DNA of 64,000 bases from Pseudomonas sp. HN11 (lineage in GTDB: Bacteria; Pseudomonadota; Gammaproteobacteria; Pseudomonadales; Pseudomonadaceae), in assembly GCF_021390155.1 (NCBI RefSeq), contig NZ_CP089985.1, positions 3,111,001 through 3,175,000 of the forward strand, read 5' to 3'. Positions 24,693-33,798 of this stretch are shown here, piece by piece. Both the position numbers and the translations under genes were made by a program. Position 1 is the first letter of the stretch. Each line of letters begins with the position of its first letter. The notes beneath the pieces are model-generated. The model did no database searches. It was not told the origin of the DNA and was given only the letters and a program-made list of their open reading frames with translations.

Positions 24693-25769
24693 ATGGCAGA
24701 TCTACACGAAAACCCAATGGGCCTGATGGGCTTTGAATTCATCGAGTTCGCGTCGCCGACGCCGGGCACCCTGGAGCCGATCTTCGAGATCATGGGCTTC
24801 ACCAAAGTGGCGACCCACCGTTCCAAGAATGTGCACCTGTACCGCCAGGGCGAGATCAACCTGATCCTCAACAACGAGCCCAACAGCATCGCTTCCTACT
24901 TTGCGGCCGAGCACGGCCCGTCGGTGTGCGGCATGGCGTTCCGCGTCAAGGACTCGCAAAAGGCCTACAATCGCGCCCTGGAGCTGGGCGCCCAGCCCAT
25001 CCATATCGAAACCGGTCCGATGGAGCTGAACTTGCCAGCCATTAAGGGCATCGGCGGTGCGCCGCTGTATCTGATCGACCGTTTCGGCGAAGGCAGCTCG
25101 ATCTATGATATCGACTTTGTGTACCTCGAAGGCGTAGAGCGCAACCCGGTCGGTGCGGGCCTTAAAGTCATCGATCACCTGACCCACAACGTTTACCGCG
25201 GCCGCATGGTCTACTGGGCCAACTTCTACGAAAAACTGTTCAACTTCCGTGAAGCGCGCTACTTCGACATCAAGGGCGAGTACACCGGCCTGACCTCCAA
25301 GGCCATGAGTGCGCCGGACGGCATGATCCGGATCCCGCTGAACGAAGAGTCGTCCAAGGGCGCAGGGCAGATCGAAGAGTTCCTGATGCAGTTCAACGGC
25401 GAAGGCATCCAGCATGTGGCGTTTCTTACCGACGACTTGGTCAAGACCTGGGACGCGCTGAAGAAGATCGGCATGCGCTTCATGACGGCGCCGCCGGACA
25501 CTTACTACGAAATGCTTGAAGGCCGCCTGCCGAACCACGGCGAACCGGTGGATCAACTGCAAGCCCGCGGTATTTTGCTGGACGGCTCTTCCGTGGAAGG
25601 CGATAAGCGCCTGCTGCTGCAGATCTTCTCGGAAACCCTCATGGGCCCGGTGTTCTTCGAATTCATTCAGCGCAAAGGCGATGATGGGTTTGGCGAGGGC
25701 AACTTCAAGGCATTGTTCGAGTCGATTGAGCGCGACCAGGTACGGCGTGGTGTATTGACTGCCGACTAA
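24693..25769 (+). CDS. hpd: 4-Hydroxyphenylpyruvate dioxygenase
   Basis: 358 residues, the length of the classic P. fluorescens enzyme. It converts 4-hydroxyphenylpyruvate to homogentisate in tyrosine catabolism and pyomelanin formation. The iron ligands are H162 (in IDHLTHNV), H241 (in GIQHVAF) and E323 (in [10 protein letters not shown]). Two VOC-type halves and the C-terminal [18 protein letters not shown] complete the signature. It is monocistronic with a terminator directly after it. Confidence 0.96.
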   Translation: MADLHENPMGLMGFEFIEFASPTPGTLEPIFEIMGFTKVATHRSKNVHLYRQGEINLILNNEPNSIASYFAAEHGPSVCGMAFRVKDSQKAYNRALELGAQPIHIETGPMELNLPAIKGIGGAPLYLIDRFGEGSSIYDIDFVYLEGVERNPVGAGLKVIDHLTHNVYRGRMVYWANFYEKLFNFREARYFDIKGEYTGLTSKAMSAPDGMIRIPLNEESSKGAGQIEEFLMQFNGEGIQHVAFLTDDLVKTWDALKKIGMRFMTAPPDTYYEMLEGRLPNHGEPVDQLQARGILLDGSSVEGDKRLLLQIFSETLMGPVFFEFIQRKGDDGFGEGNFKALFESIERDQVRRGVLTAD

Positions 25770-25772
25770 GCG

Positions 25773-25811
25773 TAAAAAAGCCCGGCGAGGGTGAATCCTG
25801 CCGGGCTTTTT
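25773..25811. terminator. Terminator between hpd and the rarD-like gene (bidirectional)
   Basis: AAAAAAGCCCGGC ... GCCGGGCTTTTTA: an 8-bp stem with A and T runs between convergent genes. Confidence 0.88.
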
Positions 25812-25823
25812 AGTGCCTGCGCC

Positions 25824-26726
25824 TCAGGCTTTGCGTTGACGCACCAAGTGTTTGCCCCCCTCAAACACCAGCACCGTCACCGCTATCCAGATCGAGATGT
25901 AGGTCAGCCATTCGCCGCCTTTGATACCCTCGCCGAGGATCAACGCCACGCCCAGCAACAGGACCGGCTCAACATAGCTGAGCAATCCGAACAAGCTGAA
26001 CGCCAACATCCGGCTGGCAAGAATGTAGCTCACCAGCGCGGAAGCACTGATCAGGCCTAACATCGGAATCAATGCGTACAGTTTCGGGTGGCTGTCCATC
26101 ACTGCAAAACCTTGCTCGCCACTCTGCACGAACCACCAGGCCACCGGCAGCATCAGCGCCATGTCCAGCCACAGCCCGCCCAAATGGTCGGTCTTGAGGT
26201 GCTTGCGCACGACGAAATAAACCGGGTAGCCGATGATCACCACCAGCGTCGCCCAGGAAAACCCGCCGGCTTGATACAGCTCGTTCAGTACGCCAAGGGC
26301 GGCAAATACCACGGCAATCTGTTGCAAACGCGACAGCTGCTCGCCGTACACCAGGCGTCCAGTCAGAACCATGGTCAGCGGCAGCAGGAAGTATCCCACC
26401 GATACATCCAGGCTGCGCCCATTCAGCGGCGCCCACATGAACAACCACAATTGCACGCCCAGCAGAGCGGAAGACACCAGCACCCCGCCGATCAACCCAG
26501 GCCGGTCGGCCAGCCTGCACAGCAACTCCCACCCCCGTCGCCATTCGCCACTGACGACCATGAAGACGGTCATGCAGGGCACGGTGAGCAACATGCGCCA
26601 GCCGAAAATTTCCAGGCCGCTCAGGGGCGTGAGCAATGATGTGAAGTAATACATCACCGCGAACAGCACCGAGGCCAAGACCGATGAAACAACACCTTTA
26701 GACACACTGTCCTCACGAAAAGCCAT
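25824..26726 (-). CDS. rarD: RarD-like EamA family membrane transporter
   Basis: 300 residues with about ten hydrophobic segments and the RarD start KGVVSSVLASVLFAVMYYFTSLLTPLSGLEIFGWRM. The middle contains the family strings YFLLPLTMVLTGRLVYGEQLS and GYPVYFVVR. RarD proteins are inner-membrane carriers of the drug/metabolite transporter superfamily; RarD was linked to chloramphenicol sensitivity, but substrates are uncertain. Transcribed alone. Confidence 0.88.
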   Translation of the reverse strand: MAFREDSVSKGVVSSVLASVLFAVMYYFTSLLTPLSGLEIFGWRMLLTVPCMTVFMVVSGEWRRGWELLCRLADRPGLIGGVLVSSALLGVQLWLFMWAPLNGRSLDVSVGYFLLPLTMVLTGRLVYGEQLSRLQQIAVVFAALGVLNELYQAGGFSWATLVVIIGYPVYFVVRKHLKTDHLGGLWLDMALMLPVAWWFVQSGEQGFAVMDSHPKLYALIPMLGLISASALVSYILASRMLAFSLFGLLSYVEPVLLLGVALILGEGIKGGEWLTYISIWIAVTVLVFEGGKHLVRQRKA

Positions 26727-26812
26727 AGGTACAAAAGAGGGGGATTATGGTGCTTTTGAAGGCAGAGGGGGGCACTGTTCTGGGGCATTTTCAGAAAAAT
26801 TTCTCGCCGCTG

Positions 26813-26844
26813 CCTGTAGAAGCGAGCAAGCGCGCTCCTGCAGG
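26813..26844. repeat. REP-type palindrome
   Basis: CCTGTAGAAGCGAGC-AA-GCGCGCTCCTGCAGG, an imperfect palindrome of the kind scattered between genes in P. fluorescens-group genomes. It lies in the gap between the rarD-like and aldo/keto reductase genes. Confidence 0.6.
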
Positions 26845-26852
26845 GTTGGCGG

Positions 26853-27863
26853 TTATGCGCGGGGGATGCGACCGGAGACGAAGTGCCCCACGTCATTGAA
26901 CCCTGGCGTGGATGAATGTCCCGGCACCACCAACGAATCGATGAACGCCTCATCCTCTGCGGTGATCTTTACCTCCAGCGCGCCGATATAGGCATCCCAC
27001 TGCGCCTCGGTGCGTGGCCCGACAATCGCCGAACTGACCGCCGAATTGTTCAGTACCCAGGCAATCGCAAACTCGACAATCCCCACACCACGTCCTTGGG
27101 TGTACTGCTGAATCTGTTGAGCGATGCGCAGCGATTCCACGCGCCATTCGGTTTCCAGGATGCGTTTGTCCTGGCGCGCTGCACGGCTGCCGGCCTCGGG
27201 GGTAACGTCCGGGGCGTACTTACCGCTGAGCACGCCGCGGGCCAGTGGACTGTAAGGCACCACACCCAGGCCGTAGGCTGCTGCCGCGGTAATCTGCTCC
27301 ACTTCGGCCTGGCGGTTGACGATGTTGTACAACGGCTGGCTGATCACCGGTTTGTCGACGCCCAGGCGCTCGGCGACGCGAATCACCTCGGCTATGCGCC
27401 AACCGCGATAGTTGGACAAACCCCAGTAACGGATCTTGCCCTGGCGGATCAGGTCGCCAATCGCCGACACCGTCACTTCAAGCGGCGTGTTGTGGTCTTC
27501 GCGGTGCAGGTAGTAGATGTCCAGGTAGTCAGTGTCGAGGCGTGCCAGGCTGGCATCCAGCGCATTGAAAATGCGCTTGCGGCTCAAGCCGCTGCGGTTG
27601 GGTAAACCGTCCACCGGGCCGATGCCGACCTTGGACGCCACCACCCAATCCTGGCGATTGCGCACGATGGCTTCGCCGACGATTTCCTCGGAGCGACCAC
27701 CGGTGTAGACGTCCGCCGTGTCGATAAAATTGATGCCCTGGTCCCAGGCTTTGTCGATGATACGCAGCGAGTCCTCGGTGTTGGTCTGTTCGCCAAACAT
27801 CATGGTGCCCAGGGTCAAGGCGCTGACCTTCAACCCGGACTGGCCCAATGTGCGGTAAATCAT
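26853..27863 (-). CDS. Aldo/keto reductase
   Basis: 336 residues. The (alpha/beta)8 NADPH-dependent reductase family is clear from MIYRTLGQSGLKVSALTLGTMMFG, the catalytic Asp and Tyr in NFIDTADVYTGGRSEE, Lys in VVASKVG and His in YYLHRED, and the cofactor strings RYWGLSNYRGW and IVGPRTEAQWD. It is most like the YajO/tas-type oxidoreductases. The substrate cannot be told from sequence. It sits next to, and on the same strand as, a LysR regulator, with 81 bp between them. Confidence 0.9.
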   Translation of the reverse strand: MIYRTLGQSGLKVSALTLGTMMFGEQTNTEDSLRIIDKAWDQGINFIDTADVYTGGRSEEIVGEAIVRNRQDWVVASKVGIGPVDGLPNRSGLSRKRIFNALDASLARLDTDYLDIYYLHREDHNTPLEVTVSAIGDLIRQGKIRYWGLSNYRGWRIAEVIRVAERLGVDKPVISQPLYNIVNRQAEVEQITAAAAYGLGVVPYSPLARGVLSGKYAPDVTPEAGSRAARQDKRILETEWRVESLRIAQQIQQYTQGRGVGIVEFAIAWVLNNSAVSSAIVGPRTEAQWDAYIGALEVKITAEDEAFIDSLVVPGHSSTPGFNDVGHFVSGRIPRA

Positions 27864-27944
27864 GGATAACTCCTCAAGACGGGGAAACGTGCCCCATGCA
27901 ATACCAGACTCGGAGGCTCTGGGACAAGCCCTGCACGCGTTTCT

Positions 27945-28847
27945 TCAAGGACTCAGCAGCACCTGACAACGCTGCTGCAGGAAACGGTGCAGCACCTTCA
28001 CCCGTTCCGATACCTGCAGTCGGTGCGGGCACATCAGGTTGAACGGCGTCGGTTCGCCTTGCCAGTCAGGCAGCAACGGCACCAGCCGGCCGGCCTTGAT
28101 GTCCTGGGCAATATCCAGGTTGGCCTTGTAGGCGATGCCGTGACCGGCCAATGCCCAGCGTCGCACGATTTCGCCGTCATCGCTCAAGTAGTCCCCCGAC
28201 ACTTCGACCTCCTGCAACACCGCGCCCTGACGGAAATACCAGGTGTTGTTGGCACGGCCCCGACGCATGTAGCGCAACGCGTTGTGTTGCGCCAGGTCGG
28301 CTGGAGCCCGTGGCATGCCGTGGCGCGCCAGGTAATCCGGGCTGGCGCAGGGGATGCGGTGGTGGTCGGGCACCACCGGCAGCGCCACCAGGCTGGAGTC
28401 CCGGGGGACGCCAAAGCGCAGGGCAATGTCCACGGTGTCGCGGAACAGGTCGGCATTGCTGTCGTTGAGCAGCAATTGCAGGCGGATATTCGGGTGTTCG
28501 AGCTTGAACTCATCCAGCCAGCCCAGCAGTACGTTGCGCCCGAAGTCCGAGGGCGCCGCCAGTTGCAGCAGGCCACTGAGGCTCTGACCCTGCTGCTTGA
28601 TCGCCTGCTCGCCCTCGGACAACGCTTCCAGTGCGACGCGCACGCTCTCCAGGTAGCGCCGACCTTCTTCGGTCAAGCGCATGCTGCGGGTCGAGCGCGC
28701 AAGCAGGCGAATGCCCAGGCGGGTTTCCAGGCGCTTGAGGGCGATGCTGGCGGCGGCCGGGGTCAAGCCGAGGCCGCGGGCAGCGGCAGACAGGCTGCCG
28801 GTGTCGGCGGTGCGCACGAAGACTTCAAGGTCGAGGGTCGAGCTCAT
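27945..28847 (-). CDS. LysR-type transcriptional regulator
   Basis: 300 residues: winged HTH (about 1-62; LDLEVFVRTADTGSLSAAARGLGLTPAAASIALKRLE) and an effector domain of the CrgA-like group. It is divergent from the SDR at 28947 with 99 bp between starts, the classical arrangement for a LysR protein and its target. The aldo/keto reductase downstream may also be under its control. Confidence 0.92.
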   Translation of the reverse strand: MSSTLDLEVFVRTADTGSLSAAARGLGLTPAAASIALKRLETRLGIRLLARSTRSMRLTEEGRRYLESVRVALEALSEGEQAIKQQGQSLSGLLQLAAPSDFGRNVLLGWLDEFKLEHPNIRLQLLLNDSNADLFRDTVDIALRFGVPRDSSLVALPVVPDHHRIPCASPDYLARHGMPRAPADLAQHNALRYMRRGRANNTWYFRQGAVLQEVEVSGDYLSDDGEIVRRWALAGHGIAYKANLDIAQDIKAGRLVPLLPDWQGEPTPFNLMCPHRLQVSERVKVLHRFLQQRCQVLLSP

Positions 28848-28946
28848 TTGTAAAAATCCTTTAAAGATCTTGTCGTTTTACCGGGATTTTTCGTCGATTG
28901 CCAAGCTGGGAAGATGAACCCTCACTTTCTCAATCAGGAATTTCCC

Positions 28947-29651
28947 ATGACTTCTTCCCTCAACGGCAAAACCGTCATCGTGATTGGCGGCAGCAGCGGA
29001 ATCGGCGCAGCCGTGGCCAAGGCCGCCGCTGCGCGGGGGGCGCAGGTGGTGTTGGCCGGGCGGCGTGTGGTGTCCGGCGTCGAAAATGGCTTGCGCAGCG
29101 AACCGGTGGACGTTACCGATGCGGCTTCCCTGCAACGTTTGTTCGAAACGGTGGGGCGCTTCGATCATCTGGTTTACACCTCGGGGCCGAACGTGCGCGC
29201 CAAGACGCTGATCGAGACGGACCTGGTCGAGGCCCAGGACAACTTCAACGTAAAACTCTGGGGCTCGTTACGGGCGATCCAACTGGCGCTGCCATTCCTG
29301 GATAAGCACGGCAGCATCAGCCTGACCTCTGGGCAATTGGGGCGTAAATTGGCGCCGGGCCAGTTCATCAAGACTGGGATCAACGCGGCGACCGAAGCTC
29401 TGGGCAAACAGTTGGCCAAAGAACTGGCCCCGCGTCGGGTCAATGTGATCAGCCCAGGCGTGATTGATACGCCAGCGTATGCGGGGTTGCCTGAAGAACA
29501 ACGTCTGGCGATGTTCGCCAAGGTGGGAGAGGGGGTACCGGTAGGGCGAGTGGGGCAGGCTGAAGAAGTAGCGCAGGTCTATGTGTTGGCGATGGAGAAT
29601 GGGTTTATGACCGGTGCTGTGATCGATATCGACGGCGGCGGTAAGCTGTAG
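28947..29651 (+). CDS. Atypical SDR-family protein lacking the YxxxK catalytic pair
   Basis: 234 residues from the ATG behind AGGAA. The Rossmann nucleotide-binding motif is intact (VIVIGGSSGIGAAVAKAAAARG), and the C-terminal part RRVNVISPGVIDTPAYAG is typical of short-chain dehydrogenases. However, where classical SDRs have YxxxK before the AALEAL helix, this protein reads KTGIN followed by AATEAL, so Tyr is Lys and Lys is Asn. The Ser in SLTSG is retained. It may bind NAD(P) without classical SDR chemistry, or use another mechanism. Probably regulated by the divergent LysR gene. Confidence 0.85.
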   Translation: MTSSLNGKTVIVIGGSSGIGAAVAKAAAARGAQVVLAGRRVVSGVENGLRSEPVDVTDAASLQRLFETVGRFDHLVYTSGPNVRAKTLIETDLVEAQDNFNVKLWGSLRAIQLALPFLDKHGSISLTSGQLGRKLAPGQFIKTGINAATEALGKQLAKELAPRRVNVISPGVIDTPAYAGLPEEQRLAMFAKVGEGVPVGRVGQAEEVAQVYVLAMENGFMTGAVIDIDGGGKL

Positions 29652-29755
29652 CCTATTAAGAAAGGTGATTGAACGAAATCTTCCGGCAGACCACATAGCC
29701 CATGAGGGCTGCTCGAGCCGAGCGGCCCTCCACGATCATTTTCTGGAGAGAGCCC

Positions 29756-29926
29756 ATGTCAACAGTGAATCACCCCACACCGTTCCCGACGGCCAACGCC
29801 CTCATCGAGTCGATTATCGGCACGATTCAAGGCCGGCAGCCCACCGAAAAAAGAACTCTGACGGATGACCAGAAGCGAGTGCTGGAGGGAAAACCCATAG
29901 CACCCGATTCGAAAGTCACTTATTGA
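29756..29926 (+). CDS. Small hypothetical protein (56 aa)
   Basis: The start is at the ATG behind GGAGAG. It reads MSTVNHPTPFPTANALIESI and ends IAPDSKVTY. It is hydrophilic, with one amphipathic helix (ALIESIIGTIQG) and no signal peptide. I do not recognise it. The good ribosome site and an independent position between two genes support it as real. Confidence 0.5.
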   Translation: MSTVNHPTPFPTANALIESIIGTIQGRQPTEKRTLTDDQKRVLEGKPIAPDSKVTY

Positions 29927-29936
29927 CGCAGGCCGC

Positions 29937-31247
29937 TTAGCCCTTAAGGGTACGCGTCATCCGCAATGCTAATACACTGCCTGCCACAATCACCGCGGCC
30001 AGCAGGTACAGCGCCACATCCGTGGACCCGGTGGCATCCTTCACAAAACCCACGATATACGGGCTGAGGAAGCCGGCCATCTGGCCCATGGAGTTGATCA
30101 ACGCCAGGCCACCCGCCGCTGCGCCCGCGCTGAGCATGGCGGTGGGCACCGGCCAGAACATTGGCAGGCCGGTGAGGGCGCCCATGGTGGCGATGGTCAG
30201 GCCAAGGATCGCAATCGCCGGCGTGGTGGCGAAGTTCACCGCGATTACCAGGCCGATCGCGCCCATCAGCATCGGCACCACCAAGTGCCAGCGACGCTCC
30301 TTGCGCAAGTCGGCGGAGTGGCCCACCAGCAGCATGAACACCGCCGCCAACAGGTAGGGGATTGCACTGAGCCAGCCGATCACCAGATTATCGCTGAACC
30401 CCAGGTTCTTGATGATCGACGGCAGCCAGAAGTTGATGGCGTACACGCCGCTTTGGATACAGAAGTAGATCAGACCGAACGCCCAGATCGCCGGGTTCTT
30501 GAACACTTCGACGAGGGAGTCGCTGGTGGTCTTCGGCTTGTTGGCCAGGTCAGTCGCCTGGTCGGCTTCCAGCGCTGCGCGTTCGTGGGGCTTGAGCCAC
30601 TTGGCGTTGGCGAAACTGTCGCTGAGCAGGAAGTAGGCGAGGGCGCCCAGGATCACGGTCGGGATGCCTTGCAGCAGGAACATCCACTGCCAGCCTGCCA
30701 GGCCACCCTGGCCGGCAGCGAAGTGGTTGAGGATCCAGCCGGAGAACGGGCTGCCAAGTAGGCCGGAGACCGGAATGGCCGACATGAACAGCGCCATGAT
30801 CCGCCCACGGCGGAAGGTCGGGAACCACTGCGAAAGGTACAGCACCACACCGGGGAAGAAGCCCGCCTCAGCGGCACCAGTAAACAGGCGCAACGTGTAG
30901 AAGTGCGTCGGCGTAGTGACGAACAATAGGCAGGTGGACAGCGTGCCCCAGACGATCATCATTAAAGCAATCCAGCGCCGCGGACCGAATCTGGTCAACG
31001 CCAGGTTGCTCGGTACGCCACACAGTACGTAGCCAATGAAGAAAATCCCGGCGCCGAGGCCGTACACGGTTTCGCTGAATTTCAACGCATCGAGCATCTG
31101 CAGCTTGGCAAAGCCGACGTTTACCCGGTCAAGGTAATTGAACAGATAGCAGATGAAAATGAAGGGGATCAGGCGCAGGGTGATGCGCTTGTAGATGGCG
31201 TTTTTATCGTCATCGGTGGCCAGTGTGGCTGCGGCGCTCTGTGACAT
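29937..31247 (-). CDS. MFS transporter of the anion:cation symporter (GudP/GarP-like) type
   Basis: 436 residues with 12 predicted membrane helices. The opening RITLRLIPFIFICYLFNYLDRVNVGFAKLQM is the mark of the ACS/phthalate-permease family (tartrate, glucarate, glycerate and related organic acids). It is divergent from a CdaR-type sugar-diacid regulator, and glycerate kinase follows that regulator. Import of glycerate or a sugar diacid is therefore inferred from context. Confidence 0.85.
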   Translation of the reverse strand: MSQSAAATLATDDDKNAIYKRITLRLIPFIFICYLFNYLDRVNVGFAKLQMLDALKFSETVYGLGAGIFFIGYVLCGVPSNLALTRFGPRRWIALMMIVWGTLSTCLLFVTTPTHFYTLRLFTGAAEAGFFPGVVLYLSQWFPTFRRGRIMALFMSAIPVSGLLGSPFSGWILNHFAAGQGGLAGWQWMFLLQGIPTVILGALAYFLLSDSFANAKWLKPHERAALEADQATDLANKPKTTSDSLVEVFKNPAIWAFGLIYFCIQSGVYAINFWLPSIIKNLGFSDNLVIGWLSAIPYLLAAVFMLLVGHSADLRKERRWHLVVPMLMGAIGLVIAVNFATTPAIAILGLTIATMGALTGLPMFWPVPTAMLSAGAAAGGLALINSMGQMAGFLSPYIVGFVKDATGSTDVALYLLAAVIVAGSVLALRMTRTLKG

Positions 31248-31344
31248 GGCGGTCTCTCTTTATTATGATTTTTCGCGATGCGAGGGTAACGTTGATCGCC
31301 CACTGAGTCTCGGCCACCTGGCAGGCCGCTGTCTTTGTGCTCGC

Positions 31345-31372
31345 GCACAGCGAACCCGGCTTTGCGCTGTGC
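31345..31372. promoter_or_regulatory. Dyad in the MFS/cdaR divergent promoter
   Basis: GCACAGCG-N12-CGCTGTGC, a perfect 8-bp inverted repeat 35 bp upstream of the regulator's ATG. Candidate operator or leader stem-loop. Confidence 0.4.
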
Positions 31373-31407
31373 CTATGAACAACCCCGCTTTCCAAGGAAT
31401 TTAGCCC

Positions 31408-32514
31408 ATGTTCGAGCTGGATCATGACCTGGCGCAGAATATCGTTGATCGCACCATGGCGATTCTGCCCTACAACGTCAACGTCATGGACAGCCAGGGC
31501 CTGATCCTCGGCAGCGGTGAGCCTGAGCGTATCAATACCCGCCACGAAGGCGCGCAACTGGTGCTTGCCAATGGCCGCGTGGTGGAAATCGACGGGCAGA
31601 CCGCCAAGCACCTCAAGGGCGTGCAGCCGGGCATCAACCTGCCATTGCTGCATGACGGTCGTCTGATCGGCGTTCTCGGTATCACCGGCGAACCGGAGGG
31701 CCTGCGCACCTACGCCGAACTGGTGCGAATGACTGCCGAAATGCTGGTCAGCCATCGCCACCAGCAGGCCGAGCAACAATGGCGGCGCCAGCGCTGTGAC
31801 GATCTGCTGGCCCTGTTGCTGGCTGAAACCGGTGGTTCCCCGCGCCTGGTGGACGAAGCCCAGCAAATGGGACTCAAGCCGCAGCTGCCGCGCACGCCCT
31901 ACCTGTTTGAACTGGGCGCGGGGCAATCGGCGCAAGCCTTGAGTGCCTGGTTGACCTCGCGTTATCCGGACAGCTGGTGTGTCAGTTCGGCGCAATACTC
32001 ATTGTTGTGGTGCAGGCCGGCGTCGGTGCAGGTCGACAACCCGCGCTTGCTGGAAAAGCTCGAGGGCCACGGCTGGAACATCCTGCGGGTCGCCGTGGGT
32101 GGGCAAGCGGACGGCCTGGCGGGGCTGCGCCGCTGCTATCGGCGCGTAGGTGATCTGCTTGCCTATGGTCGTGATGTGTTGCCGCAGTCGCGCCTGCTGA
32201 CCCTCAACCGTTATCGCTTGCCCGTCATGCTCTGGCGCCATCGCAATGACGATGCGCTCGACGAACTGCTCAACCCTCTGCGCAAAGTGCTGGCCAAGGA
32301 CGGCAATGGACAACTGCAGGCCACGCTGCGCAGCTGGTGCGAACACGACGGGCAAAGCCAGGCCTGTGCCGATGCGCTGGGTATTCATCGCAACAGCCTG
32401 CGTTACCGCATGGAGCGTATTGCCGACCTCAGTGGCGTCGACCCTCTGACCCTGGACGGCATGCTCGCCCTCTACCTCGGCGTACAGCTGTTGCCCCAGG
32501 CTTTGTCGGAATGA
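31408..32514 (+). CDS. cdaR: CdaR-family sugar-diacid regulator
   Basis: 368 residues. The N-terminal sugar-diacid recognition domain (about 1-135; FELDHDLAQNIVDRTMAILP ... INTRHEGAQLVLANG) is followed by a variable middle and a C-terminal PucR-type HTH (ADALGIHRNSLRYRMERIADLSGV). In E. coli, CdaR activates glucarate, galactarate and glycerate uptake and use. Divergent placement from the MFS gene and close placement before glycerate kinase fit that role. Confidence 0.88.
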   Translation: MFELDHDLAQNIVDRTMAILPYNVNVMDSQGLILGSGEPERINTRHEGAQLVLANGRVVEIDGQTAKHLKGVQPGINLPLLHDGRLIGVLGITGEPEGLRTYAELVRMTAEMLVSHRHQQAEQQWRRQRCDDLLALLLAETGGSPRLVDEAQQMGLKPQLPRTPYLFELGAGQSAQALSAWLTSRYPDSWCVSSAQYSLLWCRPASVQVDNPRLLEKLEGHGWNILRVAVGGQADGLAGLRRCYRRVGDLLAYGRDVLPQSRLLTLNRYRLPVMLWRHRNDDALDELLNPLRKVLAKDGNGQLQATLRSWCEHDGQSQACADALGIHRNSLRYRMERIADLSGVDPLTLDGMLALYLGVQLLPQALSE

Positions 32515-32605
32515 ACAACAAAGTGCGTCCGCACTTGTGCATCTGACTGGCGTCAGTAGCCATGCCAACTGGCAGCATGGGCGTTATAAAAACCGGAGAA
32601 AGCCC

Positions 32606-33745
32606 ATGAAAATCGTCATCGCCCCCGACTCGTTCAAGGACAGCCTGAGTGCCGAAGGTGTCGCCCAGGCTATTGCGGCCGGGTTGGCCCAGGTCTGGCC
32701 GGATGCCCAGTTGATCCAGTGCCCCATGGCGGATGGTGGTGAGGGCACGGTGGATTCGATCCTGGCGGCGTGCGATGGCCAGTGGCGCCATCAAACCGTA
32801 CGTGGCCCGCTTGGCACAGCGGTTGACGCGCATTGGGGCTGGTTGGCCGACAGCCACACCGCAATCATCGAAATGGCCGAGGCCAGTGGCTTGCAGCTGG
32901 TGCCGCCAGAGCAACGCGACGCCTGCAACACCACCACCTATGGCACCGGTGAACTGATCCACGCGGCCCTGGATGCCGGCGCCCAGCGCGTCATCCTGGC
33001 GATTGGCGGCAGTGCCACCAACGACGGTGGCGCGGGTGCGATGCAAGCGCTCGGCGTGCAACTGTTCGATGCCGAAGGCCAAGCGCTGCTGCCTGGTGGC
33101 CTGGCCTTGGCCCGCCTGGCACACATCAGTCTTGAAAACCTGGACCCACGCTTGTCGCAAGTGCGTTTTGAAATCGCCGCTGACGTCAACAATCCCCTGT
33201 GTGGCCCACACGGTGCCTCGGCGATATTCGGCCCGCAAAAAGGCGCCAACCCCGAGCAAGTCCAACAGTTGGACGCCGCCCTCGGCCACTTTGCCGACCA
33301 CTGTGGCAAGGTGCTGCCCAACGATGTACGCGACGAGCCTGGCAGCGGCGCTGCCGGCGGCCTGGGTTTCGCCGCCAAGGCCTTCCTGGGCGCGCAGTTC
33401 CGCGCCGGTGTGGAAGTGGTGGCCGAACTGGTCGGCCTGGACGAAGCGGTAAGCGGCGCCGATCTGGTGATCACCGGCGAAGGCCGCTTCGACGCCCAGA
33501 CCCTGCGCGGTAAAACCCCATTCGGCGTGGCGCGTATTGCCCAGCAACACAATGTGCCAGTGATCGTGCTTGCCGGCACATTGGGCGATGGCTACGAACA
33601 GATGTACGCCCACGGTGTGGATGCCGCGTTCGCCTTGCCTTCCGGGCCGATGAGCCTGGAGCAAGCGTGCAGTGAGGCGCCGCGTTTATTACTGGAGCGG
33701 GCGGCAGATGTTGCGCGCGTGTGGCGCGTGGCAACCCGCCGCTGA
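32606..33745 (+). CDS. garK: Glycerate kinase (GarK/GlxK family)
   Basis: 379 residues from the ATG behind CCGGAGAAAG. Family features are the N-terminal MKIVIAPDSFKDSLSA, MADGGEGTVDSI, GGSATNDGGAGAMQALG and GASAIFGPQKGA. The enzyme phosphorylates D-glycerate to 2-phosphoglycerate, feeding sugar-diacid and glyoxylate catabolism into glycolysis. It lies 92 bp after the CdaR-type regulator, on the same strand. Confidence 0.93.
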   Translation: MKIVIAPDSFKDSLSAEGVAQAIAAGLAQVWPDAQLIQCPMADGGEGTVDSILAACDGQWRHQTVRGPLGTAVDAHWGWLADSHTAIIEMAEASGLQLVPPEQRDACNTTTYGTGELIHAALDAGAQRVILAIGGSATNDGGAGAMQALGVQLFDAEGQALLPGGLALARLAHISLENLDPRLSQVRFEIAADVNNPLCGPHGASAIFGPQKGANPEQVQQLDAALGHFADHCGKVLPNDVRDEPGSGAAGGLGFAAKAFLGAQFRAGVEVVAELVGLDEAVSGADLVITGEGRFDAQTLRGKTPFGVARIAQQHNVPVIVLAGTLGDGYEQMYAHGVDAAFALPSGPMSLEQACSEAPRLLLERAADVARVWRVATRR

Positions 33746-33798
33746 CGTAAAACCCCGAATATGGGACAATCCGCGCCTTTTCGACACGGAGAGTCCCC

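Noticed and set aside
32429..33664. Minus-strand frame of 411 codons
   Set aside because: It is antisense to glycerate kinase, which matches its family over its full length.
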